From: Chloroflexus sp. MS-G
GTDB lineage: Bacteria; Chloroflexota; Chloroflexia; Chloroflexales; Chloroflexaceae
Direction: 5' to 3'
NCBI RefSeq assembly: GCF_000735195.1
Contig: NZ_JPIM01000002.1
Coordinates: 35,747 to 99,746 of the forward strand
DNA: 64,000 bases
How positions within the stretch are numbered: the stretch's first letter is position 1; each line of letters starts with the position of its first letter. The position numbers were made by a program, and so were the translations under genes. Below the pieces are notes generated by a model. The model was given only the letters and a program-made list of their open reading frames with translations. It made no database searches and was not told the origin of the DNA. Shown in pieces: positions 34,720 through 44,496 of this stretch.

Positions 34720-34974
34720 GTGGCCGCTAATATTAATCGAGATCAAATTCGTGCCGCTTTAGGCGAAACCGACCCGGCCGTTAGCTTTTACCTCGACCTG
34801 CACTCCGGTGAGGTGTTGCGTGTACCCGACACCGATCCTAGCGCTGAGGCCGAAGCGCTCCGTAATCAGGTCATGGAGGGGTACGGTGATCGCTATCGCT
34901 ACATTCCTGGTGGCAAAGCCAACCCGACCGATAGCGATGTTCAGGCATGGCTTGAAGCCGAAGGTCTAGCCTGA
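34720..34974 (+). CDS. Small conserved protein, UPF0158-like
   Basis: An 84-residue acidic protein that begins with GTG, seven bases after GGAGGAA. The segment SFYLDLHSGEVLRVPDTDPS resembles the repeated unit of UPF0158-type proteins (a hydrophobic strand, then D-x2-SG-E-V). It continues YGDRYRYIPGGKANPTDSDV and ends LEAEGLA. No membrane segment or cysteine. Function is unknown; the family match is weak because the protein is short. Confidence 0.6.
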   Translation: MAANINRDQIRAALGETDPAVSFYLDLHSGEVLRVPDTDPSAEAEALRNQVMEGYGDRYRYIPGGKANPTDSDVQAWLEAEGLA

Positions 34975-35052
34975 TGCTTCGGGTTTCGAGGCCGGTAAGG
35001 CAAGGCAGAGGTATCTCTCTTGCCTTGCCGATACCTTCTGGCTATTGGCTGC

Positions 35053-36327
35053 CTACTTTTCGTAGGGTTTCCCCACTGCCGCTGGACCAACTGCTCGCCC
35101 GATCAAACCGGCCAGCACAATCATCGTGACCACGTAAGGGATCACCTGCAAGAACTGTACCGGCACCGGCCCCCCAAATACCTGCACTTGCAAGATTTGG
35201 AAGCGGGTACCAAGCGCCTCGGCAAACCCAAACAACATTGCTCCCCCAAAGGCTCCAAATGGCATCCACTTCCCAAAGATCATCGCCGCCAGCGCAATAA
35301 ACCCCTTACCGGCTGTCATGCCATCATCGAAGTTCCCTACCGTCTCAAGCGAGAACCATGCTCCACCCAGACCGGCAATACAGCCACTAATGAAGAGATT
35401 GATATAGCGCATGCGATTCACCGCAATGCCTACCGTATCGGCAGCCTTGGGATTCTCGCCGACTGCCCGCGTGCGTAGGCCCCAACGGGTCATAAACAAC
35501 ACTACCTGCGTAAGAACAACCAGCAAGAGCATTGCAAAGAAAATCGGCTTCCCGCCGAAGAGCAACGTGCCCGCAATGGGAATTGCCTCAAGCGAACGCG
35601 CCAGATCGGGGAATCCTGCGTTTGCGATGATCGCTGAAAGCGACGGCAAGGTTACTCGCCCACCGCCCTCGGTCACGATGTATTGACGACGCAAATAGCC
35701 GGTTATGCCAATTGCCAGAATATTCACGACAGTACCGCTAATGATCTGATCGGTGCGGAACGAAATCGAGAGCAGACCATGCAACAAGGCTATGATGCCA
35801 CCGACGATGACCGCACCGATGACACCCCACCAGAGCTGGCCGGTAAGAATGAAGATAGCGAACCCAAACGCTGCTCCCATCAACATCATGCCTTCGATAG
35901 CGATGTTGATCACACCAGAGCGTTCAGCCCATATACCGGCCAATGCGCCAAGGGCCAGTGGTGTTCCCAGACGCAACGACTCGCTCAGCATCACCGTAGC
36001 GTTGGTCTGCTTCCCTGCCGCCGCCCAGATTAGGATCGCGGGAAACAGCAATACTGCACTCGTCCAAAGGGAGATATCAGCCCAGCGTTGCACACGATTG
36101 GTCAATCCTAGACTACCGGCTATCAGCATGACAAAGCCAATGATTGTCAGGCTCCAGGCGGAAGGAAAAGCAATCACCGGCTGTGGTACGGCAAGTGCAA
36201 TCCGCGTGACGACCGTATCACCGGCTAATGCCTGTGGTGCATAGTTGAAGATGAGTAGTAGTCCAAGCAAGGCAAAGAATCCAGCAATTACTTGCCGACG
36301 GCCTATACCTTTACGGCGCTCGCTCAT
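35053..36327 (-). CDS. ABC transporter permease, BmpA/nucleoside-uptake type
   Basis: A 424-residue inner-membrane permease of the branched-chain-permease superfamily. The pattern LRLGTPLALGALAGIWAERSGVINIAIEGMM (shown in two parts by residues about 118-148), then GTVVNILAIGITGYL, RAVGENPKAADTVGI and GIAVNRMRYINLFISGCIAG matches the permeases of nucleoside or simple-sugar ABC importers (YufQ/NupQ type). Usually a second permease, an ATPase with two NBDs and a Bmp binding lipoprotein are clustered; none is adjacent here. The gene has at least two extra N-terminal helices, giving about 11 membrane segments. Substrate is inferred only by family. Confidence 0.85.
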   Translation of the reverse strand: MSERRKGIGRRQVIAGFFALLGLLLIFNYAPQALAGDTVVTRIALAVPQPVIAFPSAWSLTIIGFVMLIAGSLGLTNRVQRWADISLWTSAVLLFPAILIWAAAGKQTNATVMLSESLRLGTPLALGALAGIWAERSGVINIAIEGMMLMGAAFGFAIFILTGQLWWGVIGAVIVGGIIALLHGLLSISFRTDQIISGTVVNILAIGITGYLRRQYIVTEGGGRVTLPSLSAIIANAGFPDLARSLEAIPIAGTLLFGGKPIFFAMLLLVVLTQVVLFMTRWGLRTRAVGENPKAADTVGIAVNRMRYINLFISGCIAGLGGAWFSLETVGNFDDGMTAGKGFIALAAMIFGKWMPFGAFGGAMLFGFAEALGTRFQILQVQVFGGPVPVQFLQVIPYVVTMIVLAGLIGRAVGPAAVGKPYEK

Positions 36328-36504
36328 TGGGAATGTCCTTTCCTTCTCGTCATTGCATTCGATATGATACCATAAGCGATAGCCACCGGATGTCTGTCTG
36401 ATGGTACGCTAGAGGGTTTTAGAAGCTCTTCCCCTTCCTGGCAGTAGCCAAGAAAATAGAAGAGAGAAAATAAGTCGAAGTAATTGGTAGGGGTGAGTTC
36501 TAAA

Positions 36505-36570
36505 GCAGTCTCAAACTCCCCCTTCCTCGCTCAGGATGGGAAAGGAAGGTAGCTTGAGGAAAAGGTGAGG
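36505..36570. repeat. Palindromic intergenic repeat of the CTCCCCCTTCC family
   Basis: CTCAAACTCCCCCTTCCTCG, then GATGGGAAAGGAAGG and AAAAGGTGAGG. Pyrimidine-rich left arm, purine-rich right arm ending GGTGAGG, as at 10460, 32325 and 47257. Confidence 0.5.
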
Positions 36571-36593
36571 CGTACCAGCTGCTCACCGCAGGA

Positions 36594-36617
36594 TGCGGGC
36601 CAGAGGCCCGCGCACCT
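36594..36617 (+). repeat. GCGGGCC-hairpin repeat, copy 1
   Basis: TGCGGGCCAGAGGCCCGC followed by GCACCT. The 7-base arms GCGGGCC/GGCCCGC are perfect. Closely similar copies are at 57926-57949 and, on the minus strand, 63959-63986. Confidence 0.7.
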
Positions 36618-36676
36618 ATGTGACCGCATGGGTCAGAGAGCACCGTGACTATCTTTGTCATCAAAACGAAACCCGT

Positions 36677-37282
36677 ATGAAAGACGACACAGCACCACTG
36701 AACGAAACGGCAATGACCACGACACCAAACCACCATGACCAACCGGCACAACCGATCCTCTTGCCGGACTCTTCCCAGCTCAGCCTGATACAACAGGTGG
36801 AAGCAATTCTCTTTGTTGCCGGTGAGCCGGTCACCCTTGAACAACTGACAAAAGTCCTCGCCGTCACACCCACCGAGATCACATCTGTTATCGATGAATT
36901 AGTCAGTATCTACGCACAACGTGGAATTCGGTTGCAACGGTACAACGATCAATATATGTTCGTTAGCGCCCCAGAGGCCGCTCCTATTGTCAGACGCTTT
37001 CTAGGAACGCAGCAAAGTCAGCGTCTTTCCCCCGCTGCGCTTGAGACGCTGGCGATCATCGCGTACCGCCAACCCATTACCCGCGCCCAGATCGATGCCA
37101 TTCGTGGGGTCGATAGTAGCGCGGCACTACGGGCACTGCTCAGCCGTGATCTCATCTGTGAAGCCGGTCGGATGGAGACGCTTGGCCGACCAATTCTTTA
37201 TGCTACCACCCCAACCTTTTTACAAGCCTTTGGTCTGACCAGTTTGAGTGACTTGCCACCCCTTGCAGAAAGTGAGGAATAA
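36677..37282 (+). CDS. scpB: Segregation and condensation protein B
   Basis: A 201-residue subunit of the SMC-ScpA-ScpB complex that organises chromosomes for segregation. After a 35-residue polar N-terminal tail come the two winged-helix domains: LIQQVEAILFVAGEPVTLEQ, then RLSPAALETLAIIAYRQPIT and the signature IRGVDSSAALRALLSRDLI. The start at 36677 is uncertain (36713 is also in frame), because the tail is not conserved. scpA is not next to it. It lies directly before the predicted replication origin and dnaA, a functionally sensible place. Confidence 0.92.
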   Translation: MKDDTAPLNETAMTTTPNHHDQPAQPILLPDSSQLSLIQQVEAILFVAGEPVTLEQLTKVLAVTPTEITSVIDELVSIYAQRGIRLQRYNDQYMFVSAPEAAPIVRRFLGTQQSQRLSPAALETLAIIAYRQPITRAQIDAIRGVDSSAALRALLSRDLICEAGRMETLGRPILYATTPTFLQAFGLTSLSDLPPLAESEE

Positions 37283-37740
37283 GGGATGAGCGAAGCGAGA
37301 TGCTATCCACGTGTTTCTCCCCGTATGTCCACTCATTATCCACATGAGACCATCACCGGCGACTGGCATGTTCTGATTGCCACCGAGTGCATCAGAATGC
37401 GAACTGTGGCTTTACAGATCACCGATCCCAACAAAAGTTATCCACAATTATCCACAAGACAATCTCAACATAATACGTCACTCTATTGACCAAGATCACA
37501 AGAAACAATCTATTATCATTGCCTGTCATTATAAGAAACCGTTATAGATTTCTCATATTATGTTGCTTGAAATAAGAGCGTAGTTCGAGTATGATGACAT
37601 CACGTCAACAGAAGACTTGCTGCCCGCTCTCACCACGAGCGCACTGCTGATGACAACAACGGTGTTGTGAATCCCGCGTTTCGGCGCGGGTGATTCGTTA
37701 TGTGTGCAGTGGAGAGGCGCGGCTCGCAAGGAGGCGCAGG
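37283..37740. other. oriC: Predicted chromosomal replication origin (oriC)
   Basis: The gap between scpB and dnaA contains three exact DnaA boxes TTATCCACA at 37336-37344, 37438-37446 and 37448-37456 (the last two separated by one base), and a weaker CTATCCACG at 37303-37311. AT-rich sequence follows (about 37490-37580, including TATTATCATTG and CATATTATGTTGC), a candidate unwinding element. A stem CCCGCG-TTTCGG-CGCGGG lies near 37673. Clustered boxes, AT-rich tract and adjacent dnaA together are the usual picture of a bacterial origin. Confidence 0.75.
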
Positions 37741-39174
37741 GTGAATCTGACACAAATCTGGAGAACAACACTAACGACCCTTCAACCGCAAACTTCTCGT
37801 CACGACTACGAGGCGTTGTTGCGGCCAGCAACGCTCTTGTCACTTGATAACGGCATCGCGTTAATCGGTGTCTCATCACCTGGGCAAAAGGAAGGGCTAG
37901 AGAACCGTCTGCTGATGCCACTACGGAATGCGCTTGCCCGCGTGGTAGGCTACCCGGTGCAGGTACAGGTGCTGATAGCTACCCCCTCACCGCGTCCTGA
38001 AGTGGCTGTTCCTATAGTCAACGGTTCGCGTACCCATCTAGAACCAGAACCCATTATTGCCGAGACGCCATCTTCTACGTTTATGTCCAGTAACGGCAAC
38101 GGTGAGCGTGCGGTGCAACTCGACCTGGCCAGCGCGATGCGATCGGGAATGCTGAACCCTCGCTATACGTTTTCGAGCTTTATTGTGGGATCAAGCAATC
38201 GTCTCGCGCACGCTGCCTGTTTGGCCGTCGCCGACAATCCCGGTCAGGCGTACAACCCACTTTTCCTGTACGGTGGTGTCGGACTAGGGAAGACCCACCT
38301 GTTGCACGCTATCGGGAACCGTGTGCTCGATCGCGATCCTGAGATCAATGTGCTCTATGTCTCGTCAGAAAAGTTCACCAATGATTTGATTAACGCGATT
38401 CGGCGGCAGCAGACCGAAGAGTTTCGGATGCGCTATCGCAACATTGATGTGCTACTTATTGACGATATTCAGTTTATTGCTGGGAAAGATGCAACACAGG
38501 AAGAGTTTTTTCATACCTTTAATTCACTTCACTCGGCCTCAAAGCATATTGTGATTAGTTCTGACCGTCCGCCGAAGGCGATTGTAACGCTCGAAGAACG
38601 CTTACGTTCACGGTTTGAATGGGGGCTGATTGTTGATGTACAACCCCCAGATCTTGAAACACGTACCGCAATCTTACGAGCGAAAGCCGAACAAATGAGT
38701 GTGCACATCCCCGACGAGGTGATCGATTTTCTTGCTCATAAGATTCAGAGCAATATTCGTGAACTGGAAGGTAGCCTCAATCGGGTTGCGGCGTATGCAG
38801 AACTGAACCGTGTGCCAATCACTATCGAGACGGCAACTACCGCCCTCGCCGATCTGCTCGGTAATCAGCGTCGTCGCCGTATCAGTGCGGAAGCCATTTT
38901 GCAGCTCGTAAGCGAACATTACGGGATTGAAGTTGAACAACTGCGGGCACGGAATCGCTCACGGCATGTTGTAGTGCCCCGTCAGGTCGCGATGTATCTG
39001 CTTCGTGAAGAGACCGAGAGTTCGCTGGTCGATATTGGCAATCTGCTTGGTGGACGTGACCACACGACGGTGATGTACGGTTGCGAGAAGATTGCCGAGG
39101 AGATTAACAGTGATAGCCGCCTGCGTAGTGAAATCATGGCGATCCGAGAGCGCATTCAGATGATGCGTGGCTAG
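37741..39174 (+). CDS. dnaA: Chromosomal replication initiator DnaA
   Basis: A 477-residue initiator. Domain I (about 1-80), a variable linker, AAA+ domain III (about 140-360) with Walker [10 protein letters not shown] (178-186), Walker [12 protein letters not shown] and the RSRFEWGL sensor region, and domain IV with the DNA-binding [14 protein letters not shown] near the end. The GTG start at 37741 is chosen because AAGGAGG (37728-37734) lies six bases upstream; a longer frame upstream encodes nothing family-like. It follows the predicted oriC. dnaN is not the next gene, as menaquinone genes follow after 600 bases. Confidence 0.97.
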   Translation: MNLTQIWRTTLTTLQPQTSRHDYEALLRPATLLSLDNGIALIGVSSPGQKEGLENRLLMPLRNALARVVGYPVQVQVLIATPSPRPEVAVPIVNGSRTHLEPEPIIAETPSSTFMSSNGNGERAVQLDLASAMRSGMLNPRYTFSSFIVGSSNRLAHAACLAVADNPGQAYNPLFLYGGVGLGKTHLLHAIGNRVLDRDPEINVLYVSSEKFTNDLINAIRRQQTEEFRMRYRNIDVLLIDDIQFIAGKDATQEEFFHTFNSLHSASKHIVISSDRPPKAIVTLEERLRSRFEWGLIVDVQPPDLETRTAILRAKAEQMSVHIPDEVIDFLAHKIQSNIRELEGSLNRVAAYAELNRVPITIETATTALADLLGNQRRRRISAEAILQLVSEHYGIEVEQLRARNRSRHVVVPRQVAMYLLREETESSLVDIGNLLGGRDHTTVMYGCEKIAEEINSDSRLRSEIMAIRERIQMMRG

Positions 39175-39788
39175 TACGCTCATTATTGTTCGGCGGAAAG
39201 GGGCACGGTTCCGTGCCCCTACGGTGTTTTATCAAACCGATAACCTGACCTTGCTCCGCTTGCTCATCGTTGCTCGTTTGGCGTTTCTCTCTGTAGGTTG
39301 CAAGGATGCGCACGGCTTCCCGTGCTGACTGTGGTCGGTAGCCAGGCTCCTTCAAGGCGTGTCCACAATCTGCCGGTCGATCAGCCCTACCGTGATGTCA
39401 GCAGTGCGTATTGTCGGCGGTAAATGGCGATTTCATCCTGCGCCAGCTGATCGCGGTCGCGTCCGGGATCACCCGCTGATGGTACTAGAAACGCGGCACA
39501 GCCGTTGTGATCGACTCTGGCAGCAGGGAAGCACCGGACACGGCGACGATGGTCATCAGACACCCGGTGAGACACTTATCGCTCAGATCCGCGTGACAGC
39601 GTTCATAAGCGACCCAGCCTTGCATCTCTTTGCCCTTCTTGCTTGATGGGAGCCATTTCCTCTTTCCTCATCCAGCCTGTTAGCGCACGATAGGAGCGAA
39701 TCTTCTTATCCCCGCTTGCGGTGTGGTAGAGCAAGGCAAGTAGTTGTGGTACATTATAAGAGGATATGAAACTGTAGTGAGGACAACT
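39175..39788. other. Intergenic stretch dnaA-menB
   Basis: A 614-base gap. Open frames at 39359-39646 (plus) and 39387-39575 (minus) show no family features and are not called. A perfect palindrome lies at 39199-39220. TGG-TACATT (39747-39755), an extended -10, stands about 35 bases before menB. Confidence 0.45.
39199..39220. terminator. Perfect palindrome after dnaA, terminator-like
   Basis: AGGGGCACGG-TT-CCGTGCCCCT, ten pairs with a two-base loop, 25 bases after the dnaA stop; the following sequence ACGGTGTTTT is moderately T-rich. It may end dnaA transcription or be an interspersed palindrome. Confidence 0.55.
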
Positions 39789-40616
39789 ATGCCAATCGAG
39801 TGGGTGAAAGTTCGTGACTATACCGACATTATTTATGAACACGATGCGGCCGGTGAAGGGATCGCTAAAATTACGATCAACCGCCCTGAAAAGCGGAATG
39901 CGTTTCGCCCAGAAACGGTGAACGAATTGATAGATGCCTTCTCGCGTGCCCGTGATGATGAGCGGATCGGTGTTATCTTGTTTACCGGCGCTGGTGATAA
40001 AGCCTTCTGCTCTGGCGGCGATCAGAGCGTGCGCGGGATCGGTGGCTACGTTGGTAAGGATCAAATCCCACGCTTGAACGTCCTTGATCTTCAGCGTCTG
40101 ATTCGGATTATTCCCAAGCCGGTGATCGCGCTGGTCGCTGGCTACGCCATCGGGGGTGGGCACGTCCTACACGTCGTTTGCGATCTGACCATTGCTGCCG
40201 ACAACGCGATCTTTGGTCAGACCGGGCCGAAAGTGGGGAGCTTCGATGGTGGCTATGGCTCCAATCTGCTCGCACGCATAGTTGGTGATAAGAAGGCGCG
40301 CGAAATCTGGTACCTGTGTCGGCAGTACAATGCGCAGCAGGCCCTTGAGATGGGACTGGTAAACGCAGTAGTTCCGCTTGAACGACTAGAAGACGAGGGT
40401 GTGCAGTGGGCGCGTGAGATTCTGGAAAAGAGTCCGCTGGCGATTCGTCTGCTCAAGGCGAGTATTAATGCTGCTGCCGACGGCCATGCCGGTTTGCAGC
40501 AGTTGGCCGGTGATGCTACTCTGCTTTACTACCTGACTGAAGAAGCGCAAGAGGGTAAGCAGGCTTTCCTTGAAAAGCGCAAACCTAATTTCCGTCGGTT
40601 CCGCCGCTATCCGTAG
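39789..40616 (+). CDS. menB: 1,4-dihydroxy-2-naphthoyl-CoA synthase
   Basis: Closes the second ring of menaquinone from o-succinylbenzoyl-CoA. The 275-residue crotonase-fold protein has [17 protein letters not shown], the [20 protein letters not shown] oxyanion region, the family signature [20 protein letters not shown] with the catalytic Asp and Tyr, and the C-terminal [16 protein letters not shown] that is diagnostic for MenB. First gene of menB-menA-menE. The start at 39789 (MPIEWVKV) fits the family. Confidence 0.96.
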   Translation: MPIEWVKVRDYTDIIYEHDAAGEGIAKITINRPEKRNAFRPETVNELIDAFSRARDDERIGVILFTGAGDKAFCSGGDQSVRGIGGYVGKDQIPRLNVLDLQRLIRIIPKPVIALVAGYAIGGGHVLHVVCDLTIAADNAIFGQTGPKVGSFDGGYGSNLLARIVGDKKAREIWYLCRQYNAQQALEMGLVNAVVPLERLEDEGVQWAREILEKSPLAIRLLKASINAAADGHAGLQQLAGDATLLYYLTEEAQEGKQAFLEKRKPNFRRFRRYP

Positions 40617-40637
40617 TGGTAACAGGACAATCACGGT

Positions 40638-41546
40638 ATGACAACCAAAGCGAGTGAGGCGCCGCCGTCGTCTCCGTTCAAAATCTGGTTGATGGCCAGC
40701 CGTCCGGCAACGCTACCGGCCGCCGTTGTACCGGTGCTGGTCGGCTCGGCCCTGGCTTACAGCGCCGATGCCTTTCAGCCACTGGTGATGCTGGCTGCTC
40801 TGTTCGGTGCACTATTCATTCAGATTGGTACTAATCTGGCGAACGACTATTTTGACGCCAAAAAAGGAGCCGATACAAGTGAGCGCCTGGGGCCAACACG
40901 GGTCACTCAGAGTGGGTTGCTTCCCGCTCGTACTGTCCTGAATGCGGCGTTGGCCTCTTTTGCACTGGCCGCGTTGTGCGGTATCTACTTGATCGTGGTA
41001 GCCGGCTGGCCAATCCTGGTGATTGGTTTACTCTCAATTGCAGCCGGATTGCTCTACACCGCTGGCCCGTTTCCGCTCGGCTATAACGGGTTGGGTGATC
41101 TGTTCACCTTTATCTTCTTCGGGCTGGTTGCCGTGATCGGTACCGATTATGCCCACACCGGTCAGTTCCGCTGGGTCGCAGTGTGGGCTGCTCTACCGAT
41201 TGCGATGCTGGTAACGCCGATCCTGGTCGTTAACAATCTGCGCGATGCCCCTACCGACCGGAAGGCGGGCAAACGGACACTGGCGGTTATCTTTGGTGAA
41301 CGCTTTGCCCGCAGTGAGTTTGCAGCCCTAGTGATTGGTGCCTTTGTCTTACTACCACTTGCCTGGATGTGGGGTGGCGCTTCGCCCTTCACCCTGCTGG
41401 CCTGGTTGACAGCACCGATGGCGCTGAACCTGATCGACTTAGTTAACCGTGAACGTGGACGGGCACTTAACAAGGCCCTGGTCGGCGCCGGTCGCTTGCA
41501 TCTGTTGTTTGGTGTCCTCTTCGCGATTGGATTGTTGTTCGGCTGA
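40638..41546 (+). CDS. menA: 1,4-dihydroxy-2-naphthoate polyprenyltransferase
   Basis: Attaches the isoprenoid tail to dihydroxynaphthoate in the membrane. The 302-residue UbiA-type protein has about eight helices and the Mg-binding motif NDYFDAKKGADT followed by GPTRVTQSGLLPA. The second aspartate region is VVNNLRDAPTDRKAGKRTLA. It starts 21 bases after menB, and its stop shares a base with the menE start (TGATG). Confidence 0.95.
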   Translation: MTTKASEAPPSSPFKIWLMASRPATLPAAVVPVLVGSALAYSADAFQPLVMLAALFGALFIQIGTNLANDYFDAKKGADTSERLGPTRVTQSGLLPARTVLNAALASFALAALCGIYLIVVAGWPILVIGLLSIAAGLLYTAGPFPLGYNGLGDLFTFIFFGLVAVIGTDYAHTGQFRWVAVWAALPIAMLVTPILVVNNLRDAPTDRKAGKRTLAVIFGERFARSEFAALVIGAFVLLPLAWMWGGASPFTLLAWLTAPMALNLIDLVNRERGRALNKALVGAGRLHLLFGVLFAIGLLFG

Positions 41547-43030
41547 TGCAGATTCCAGACTGGCTGGCTCAACAAGCAGCGCGCCATCCCCACCGGCCGG
41601 CGCTGATATGCGCCGGTACGATCTTTACCTTTGCCGAACTCAACCGTTGGACCGGTACGGTGGCCGCTCACTTGCAACAGATCGTGTCGCCCGGTGCACG
41701 AGTTGCTTTACTGGCGCGGAACCAGGCCGCATTTGCGGCTATCGTCCACGCTGCGCCCCGGGCGCGAATTACGCTGATTCCGCTCAATACGCGGTTGACC
41801 GCAGCAGAACTGGCGTTTCAGATCCGCGATAGCACCCCGGCACTGCTGGTCGTTGACCATGATCTGCTACCGCTGGCCCGTGATGCTGCATACACATGCC
41901 CGATCGTTACGCTGGAAGAACTAACAACATCGACCACGACTCAGCCATTGCCGGCGCCGCCAGTTGACCTCGATGCTCCCCATACCATCATCTACACTTC
42001 AGGTACAACCGGCCGACCAAAAGGAGCTATCTTGACCGCCGGTAATCACTGGTGGAACGCGATTGGTTCGCTCATCAACCTCGGTCTGCACGACGATGAT
42101 CGCTGGCTAGCAGTTCTTCCGCTCTTTCACGTTGGCGGGCTGAGCATTCTGCTGCGCGGCGCCATATATGGGATGCCGGTCGTGCTCCACGAGCGCTTCG
42201 ATCCGGCATTGGTGCGTCGTGAGCTGAGCGAACAGCGGATCACGATTGTCTCACTCGTTGCGGTGATGCTACAACGTTTACTCGCTATCGACCAGGCGCC
42301 TTTCCCGCCTCATCTGCGTTGCGTCTTGCTCGGTGGCGGCCCGATACCACAGACCCTCCTCAAGCAGTGCGCCGAACGGGGTATTCCGGTCACCCAGACC
42401 TACGGGATGAGCGAAGCCGCCTCTCAAGCCGCGACCCTCGCACCGCATGAGGCGCTGCAGCGGCTCGGTTCGGCAGGGAAACCGCTTTTACCGGTTGAAT
42501 TGCGGATTATCACACCATCTGGTCAAATAGCAGCACCCGGCGAGATTGGTGAAATCTGTCTCCGCGGCCCAACCATTTCGCCGGGCTATCTTGGCTCGCC
42601 GCTGCGCCGCCCTGATGAGTGGTTTCATACCGGCGATCTAGGCTATCTCGACAGCGAAGGGTATCTCTACGTAGTGGACCGGCGTAGCGACCTGATCATT
42701 ACTGGCGGTGAAAATGTCTACCCCGCCGAGATTGAAGCAGTTCTCCTTAGTCATCCGGCGGTGAGCGAAGCCGGTGTGGTTGGTTTGCCCGACCCAGAAT
42801 GGGGTCAACGTCCGGTGGCAGCCGTGGTATGCCGACAGCCGATCACGACCGATGATCTCATCGCCTACTGTCGTACTCAGTTAGCCAGTTATAAAGTACC
42901 GCGTACCATCGTTTTTGTAGACGAACTACCGCGAACCGCAGCAGGAAAACTGCGCCGTTACGAATTACGAGCGTGGTTACAGGCGAGAGCACAACGATCA
43001 GGCAACGAATCACCTTCAGCATGGGTCTGA
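41546..43030 (+). CDS. menE: o-succinylbenzoate-CoA ligase
   Basis: Activates o-succinylbenzoate with ATP and CoA, the substrate of MenB. The 494-residue ANL-superfamily enzyme has the AMP-binding IIYTSGTTGRPKGAIL, QTYGMSEAASQ, the hinge region YLYVVDRRSDLIITGGENVY, and the catalytic C-terminal lysine in PRTAAGKLRRYEL. It overlaps menA by one base, so the order menB-menA-menE is one operon. menC, menD, menF and menH are not seen in this window. Confidence 0.92.
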   Translation: MQIPDWLAQQAARHPHRPALICAGTIFTFAELNRWTGTVAAHLQQIVSPGARVALLARNQAAFAAIVHAAPRARITLIPLNTRLTAAELAFQIRDSTPALLVVDHDLLPLARDAAYTCPIVTLEELTTSTTTQPLPAPPVDLDAPHTIIYTSGTTGRPKGAILTAGNHWWNAIGSLINLGLHDDDRWLAVLPLFHVGGLSILLRGAIYGMPVVLHERFDPALVRRELSEQRITIVSLVAVMLQRLLAIDQAPFPPHLRCVLLGGGPIPQTLLKQCAERGIPVTQTYGMSEAASQAATLAPHEALQRLGSAGKPLLPVELRIITPSGQIAAPGEIGEICLRGPTISPGYLGSPLRRPDEWFHTGDLGYLDSEGYLYVVDRRSDLIITGGENVYPAEIEAVLLSHPAVSEAGVVGLPDPEWGQRPVAAVVCRQPITTDDLIAYCRTQLASYKVPRTIVFVDELPRTAAGKLRRYELRAWLQARAQRSGNESPSAWV

Positions 43031-43124
43031 AAACTTCAGTTTCCCAAAAGTACGGACCTCTGGCTGCATTCGGTCATGCATAGGTGAAACCATCGCCACT
43101 CACTGCGGTAGATTCACCCGCCCC

Positions 43125-43763
43125 TCACTCACGCGACCCTTGTACCCCCAACGCCTCGGCACGCTGCGCCACCACGACCGATGGCCGGGTCAACCAAAAT
43201 CCCAAAACGCTGGTCAAAATCACCGCCGTCCACAATGCGAATGTCGGTGTCACAAACCGAGTCAACGGTGGATGGAAGCCAAGCCCGTAGTCAACCAGGA
43301 TCGACAGGCTGAAAAATGCAGCTACGAGTGCCCGTGCTGTCATACCAAGCCACCCAAGCCGGGTTGCCAGCAAGACCCCCTCGCATGTCAGACCGATATG
43401 CGAAACGAACAACATCACCTCCAGCGGCTCAACCGTACCCGCACCGAGCCAGTGGCGCGTCCAGAAGGCCAGTGTCCATAAGCCATACTTTATGCAGGCG
43501 AATGCGGCGAATGCGGTAAACCACGGTACCGGCCGTTGATAACGGAGCAGAACGAAGGCGACGGTAGCGTAAAGCGCAGCCGCCGGGCAATCAGGAATGA
43601 AAATCCAGGCCCAGGCAGGTGAAGAGACTAGCATTGGCCCGTACCAGACGATCCCACCCCAGACAACGCCAATCATATTTATCACCATACAGGCCCAAAA
43701 GATCACAGCGTTGCCGGTAATAAACACATATATCCAGTCGATCCAGCGACGAACCTGACCCAT
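43125..43763 (-). CDS. DUF1405 family membrane protein
   Basis: A 212-residue protein with about six membrane helices. The start (WIDWIYVFITGNAVIFWACM), WYGPMLVSSPAWAWIFIPDC PAAALYATVAF in order, and the Lys-Tyr in FACIKYGLWTLAFW match the DUF1405/YpjA family, predicted membrane proteins of unknown role. It is convergent with menE and separated from the next gene by 94 bases. Assignment is by remembered pattern. Confidence 0.75.
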   Translation of the reverse strand: MGQVRRWIDWIYVFITGNAVIFWACMVINMIGVVWGGIVWYGPMLVSSPAWAWIFIPDCPAAALYATVAFVLLRYQRPVPWFTAFAAFACIKYGLWTLAFWTRHWLGAGTVEPLEVMLFVSHIGLTCEGVLLATRLGWLGMTARALVAAFFSLSILVDYGLGFHPPLTRFVTPTFALWTAVILTSVLGFWLTRPSVVVAQRAEALGVQGSRE

Positions 43764-43857
43764 AACAACCTCACTGACAATAACCGACTACGCAGAGAAA
43801 CGCAGCGGATCTGCACACCATCCTCGATGGAGAAAGCGAGGAACAGCGGATCACACA

Positions 43858-44400
43858 TTAGCGATCCAGACGACGAATAGGTACCCCGCCAACGAACGCC
43901 CCTGGTGGCACATCCCGATTGACCAGACTCATTGCCGATACTGTCGCACCGGCCCCAATCACCACACCCGGCAAAATAGTACAGTTCGCCCCAACTGTAA
44001 CATCAGAGCCGATCACCACCGGCCCGCGCTTCCATTCCCGGCGCGTCACTTCGTGACACAGAATAGTCGTATTATACCCAATCACACAATTTTCCCCCAG
44101 CGTAATATCCTCTGGAAAGAAGATGTCAAACATCACCATCAACCCAACACTGGCGTGCGGCGCCACATTGACCCCAAGCCAGCGGTAGATTACATTTTTC
44201 AGGGAAAGCGACGGTGTATAGCGGGCCAGTTGGATCAACGCTGCATTCCGTACAATGCGTAGATAGCCTCCGGCCAGTTGTGGAAAGTACCAGAGCGCAT
44301 TGTGTGGCCCAGGGAGAGGAACACTTTGGAGACGTGCTTTGCGGGTAGCAGTTGAACCAAGGCCATCGACCAGTTCGGTATCAGAAGAAGTGTTCATCAT
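43858..44400 (-). CDS. Left-handed beta-helix (hexapeptide) acyltransferase
   Basis: A 180-residue protein of the maltose/galactoside O-acetyltransferase or WcaF type. Hexapeptide repeats begin near residue 82 (GVNVAPHASVGLMVMFDIFF, ITLGENCVIGYNTTILCHEV, VVIGSDVTVGANCTILPGVV). The His in CHEVTR suits the catalytic position; the C-terminal GAFVGGVPIRRLDR matches the common GVPA/KxI ending. Acceptor unknown. ATG at 44397 is an alternative start. It is divergent from the IclR gene. Confidence 0.85.
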   Translation of the reverse strand: MMNTSSDTELVDGLGSTATRKARLQSVPLPGPHNALWYFPQLAGGYLRIVRNAALIQLARYTPSLSLKNVIYRWLGVNVAPHASVGLMVMFDIFFPEDITLGENCVIGYNTTILCHEVTRREWKRGPVVIGSDVTVGANCTILPGVVIGAGATVSAMSLVNRDVPPGAFVGGVPIRRLDR

Positions 44401-44496
44401 CGTCAGGCTGCCTCATCCTAACTTGCCAATGACTGGCAAAAAACCACACTTTCTATTACACTACCATGGAAAACTATTTTGGATAACGGAAAACGT

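Larger units (their letters stand above)
36328..36676. other. Intergenic stretch with repeats before scpB
   Basis: A 349-base gap holding a CCCCCTTCC.../GGAAGG... palindrome (about 36505-36570) and a GCGGGCC hairpin repeat (36594-36617). No gene supported. Confidence 0.5.

Noticed and set aside
39359..39646. 95-codon open frame between dnaA and menB
   Set aside because: Rich in His, Arg and Ser with no motif; opposite strand equally open. Probably non-coding.
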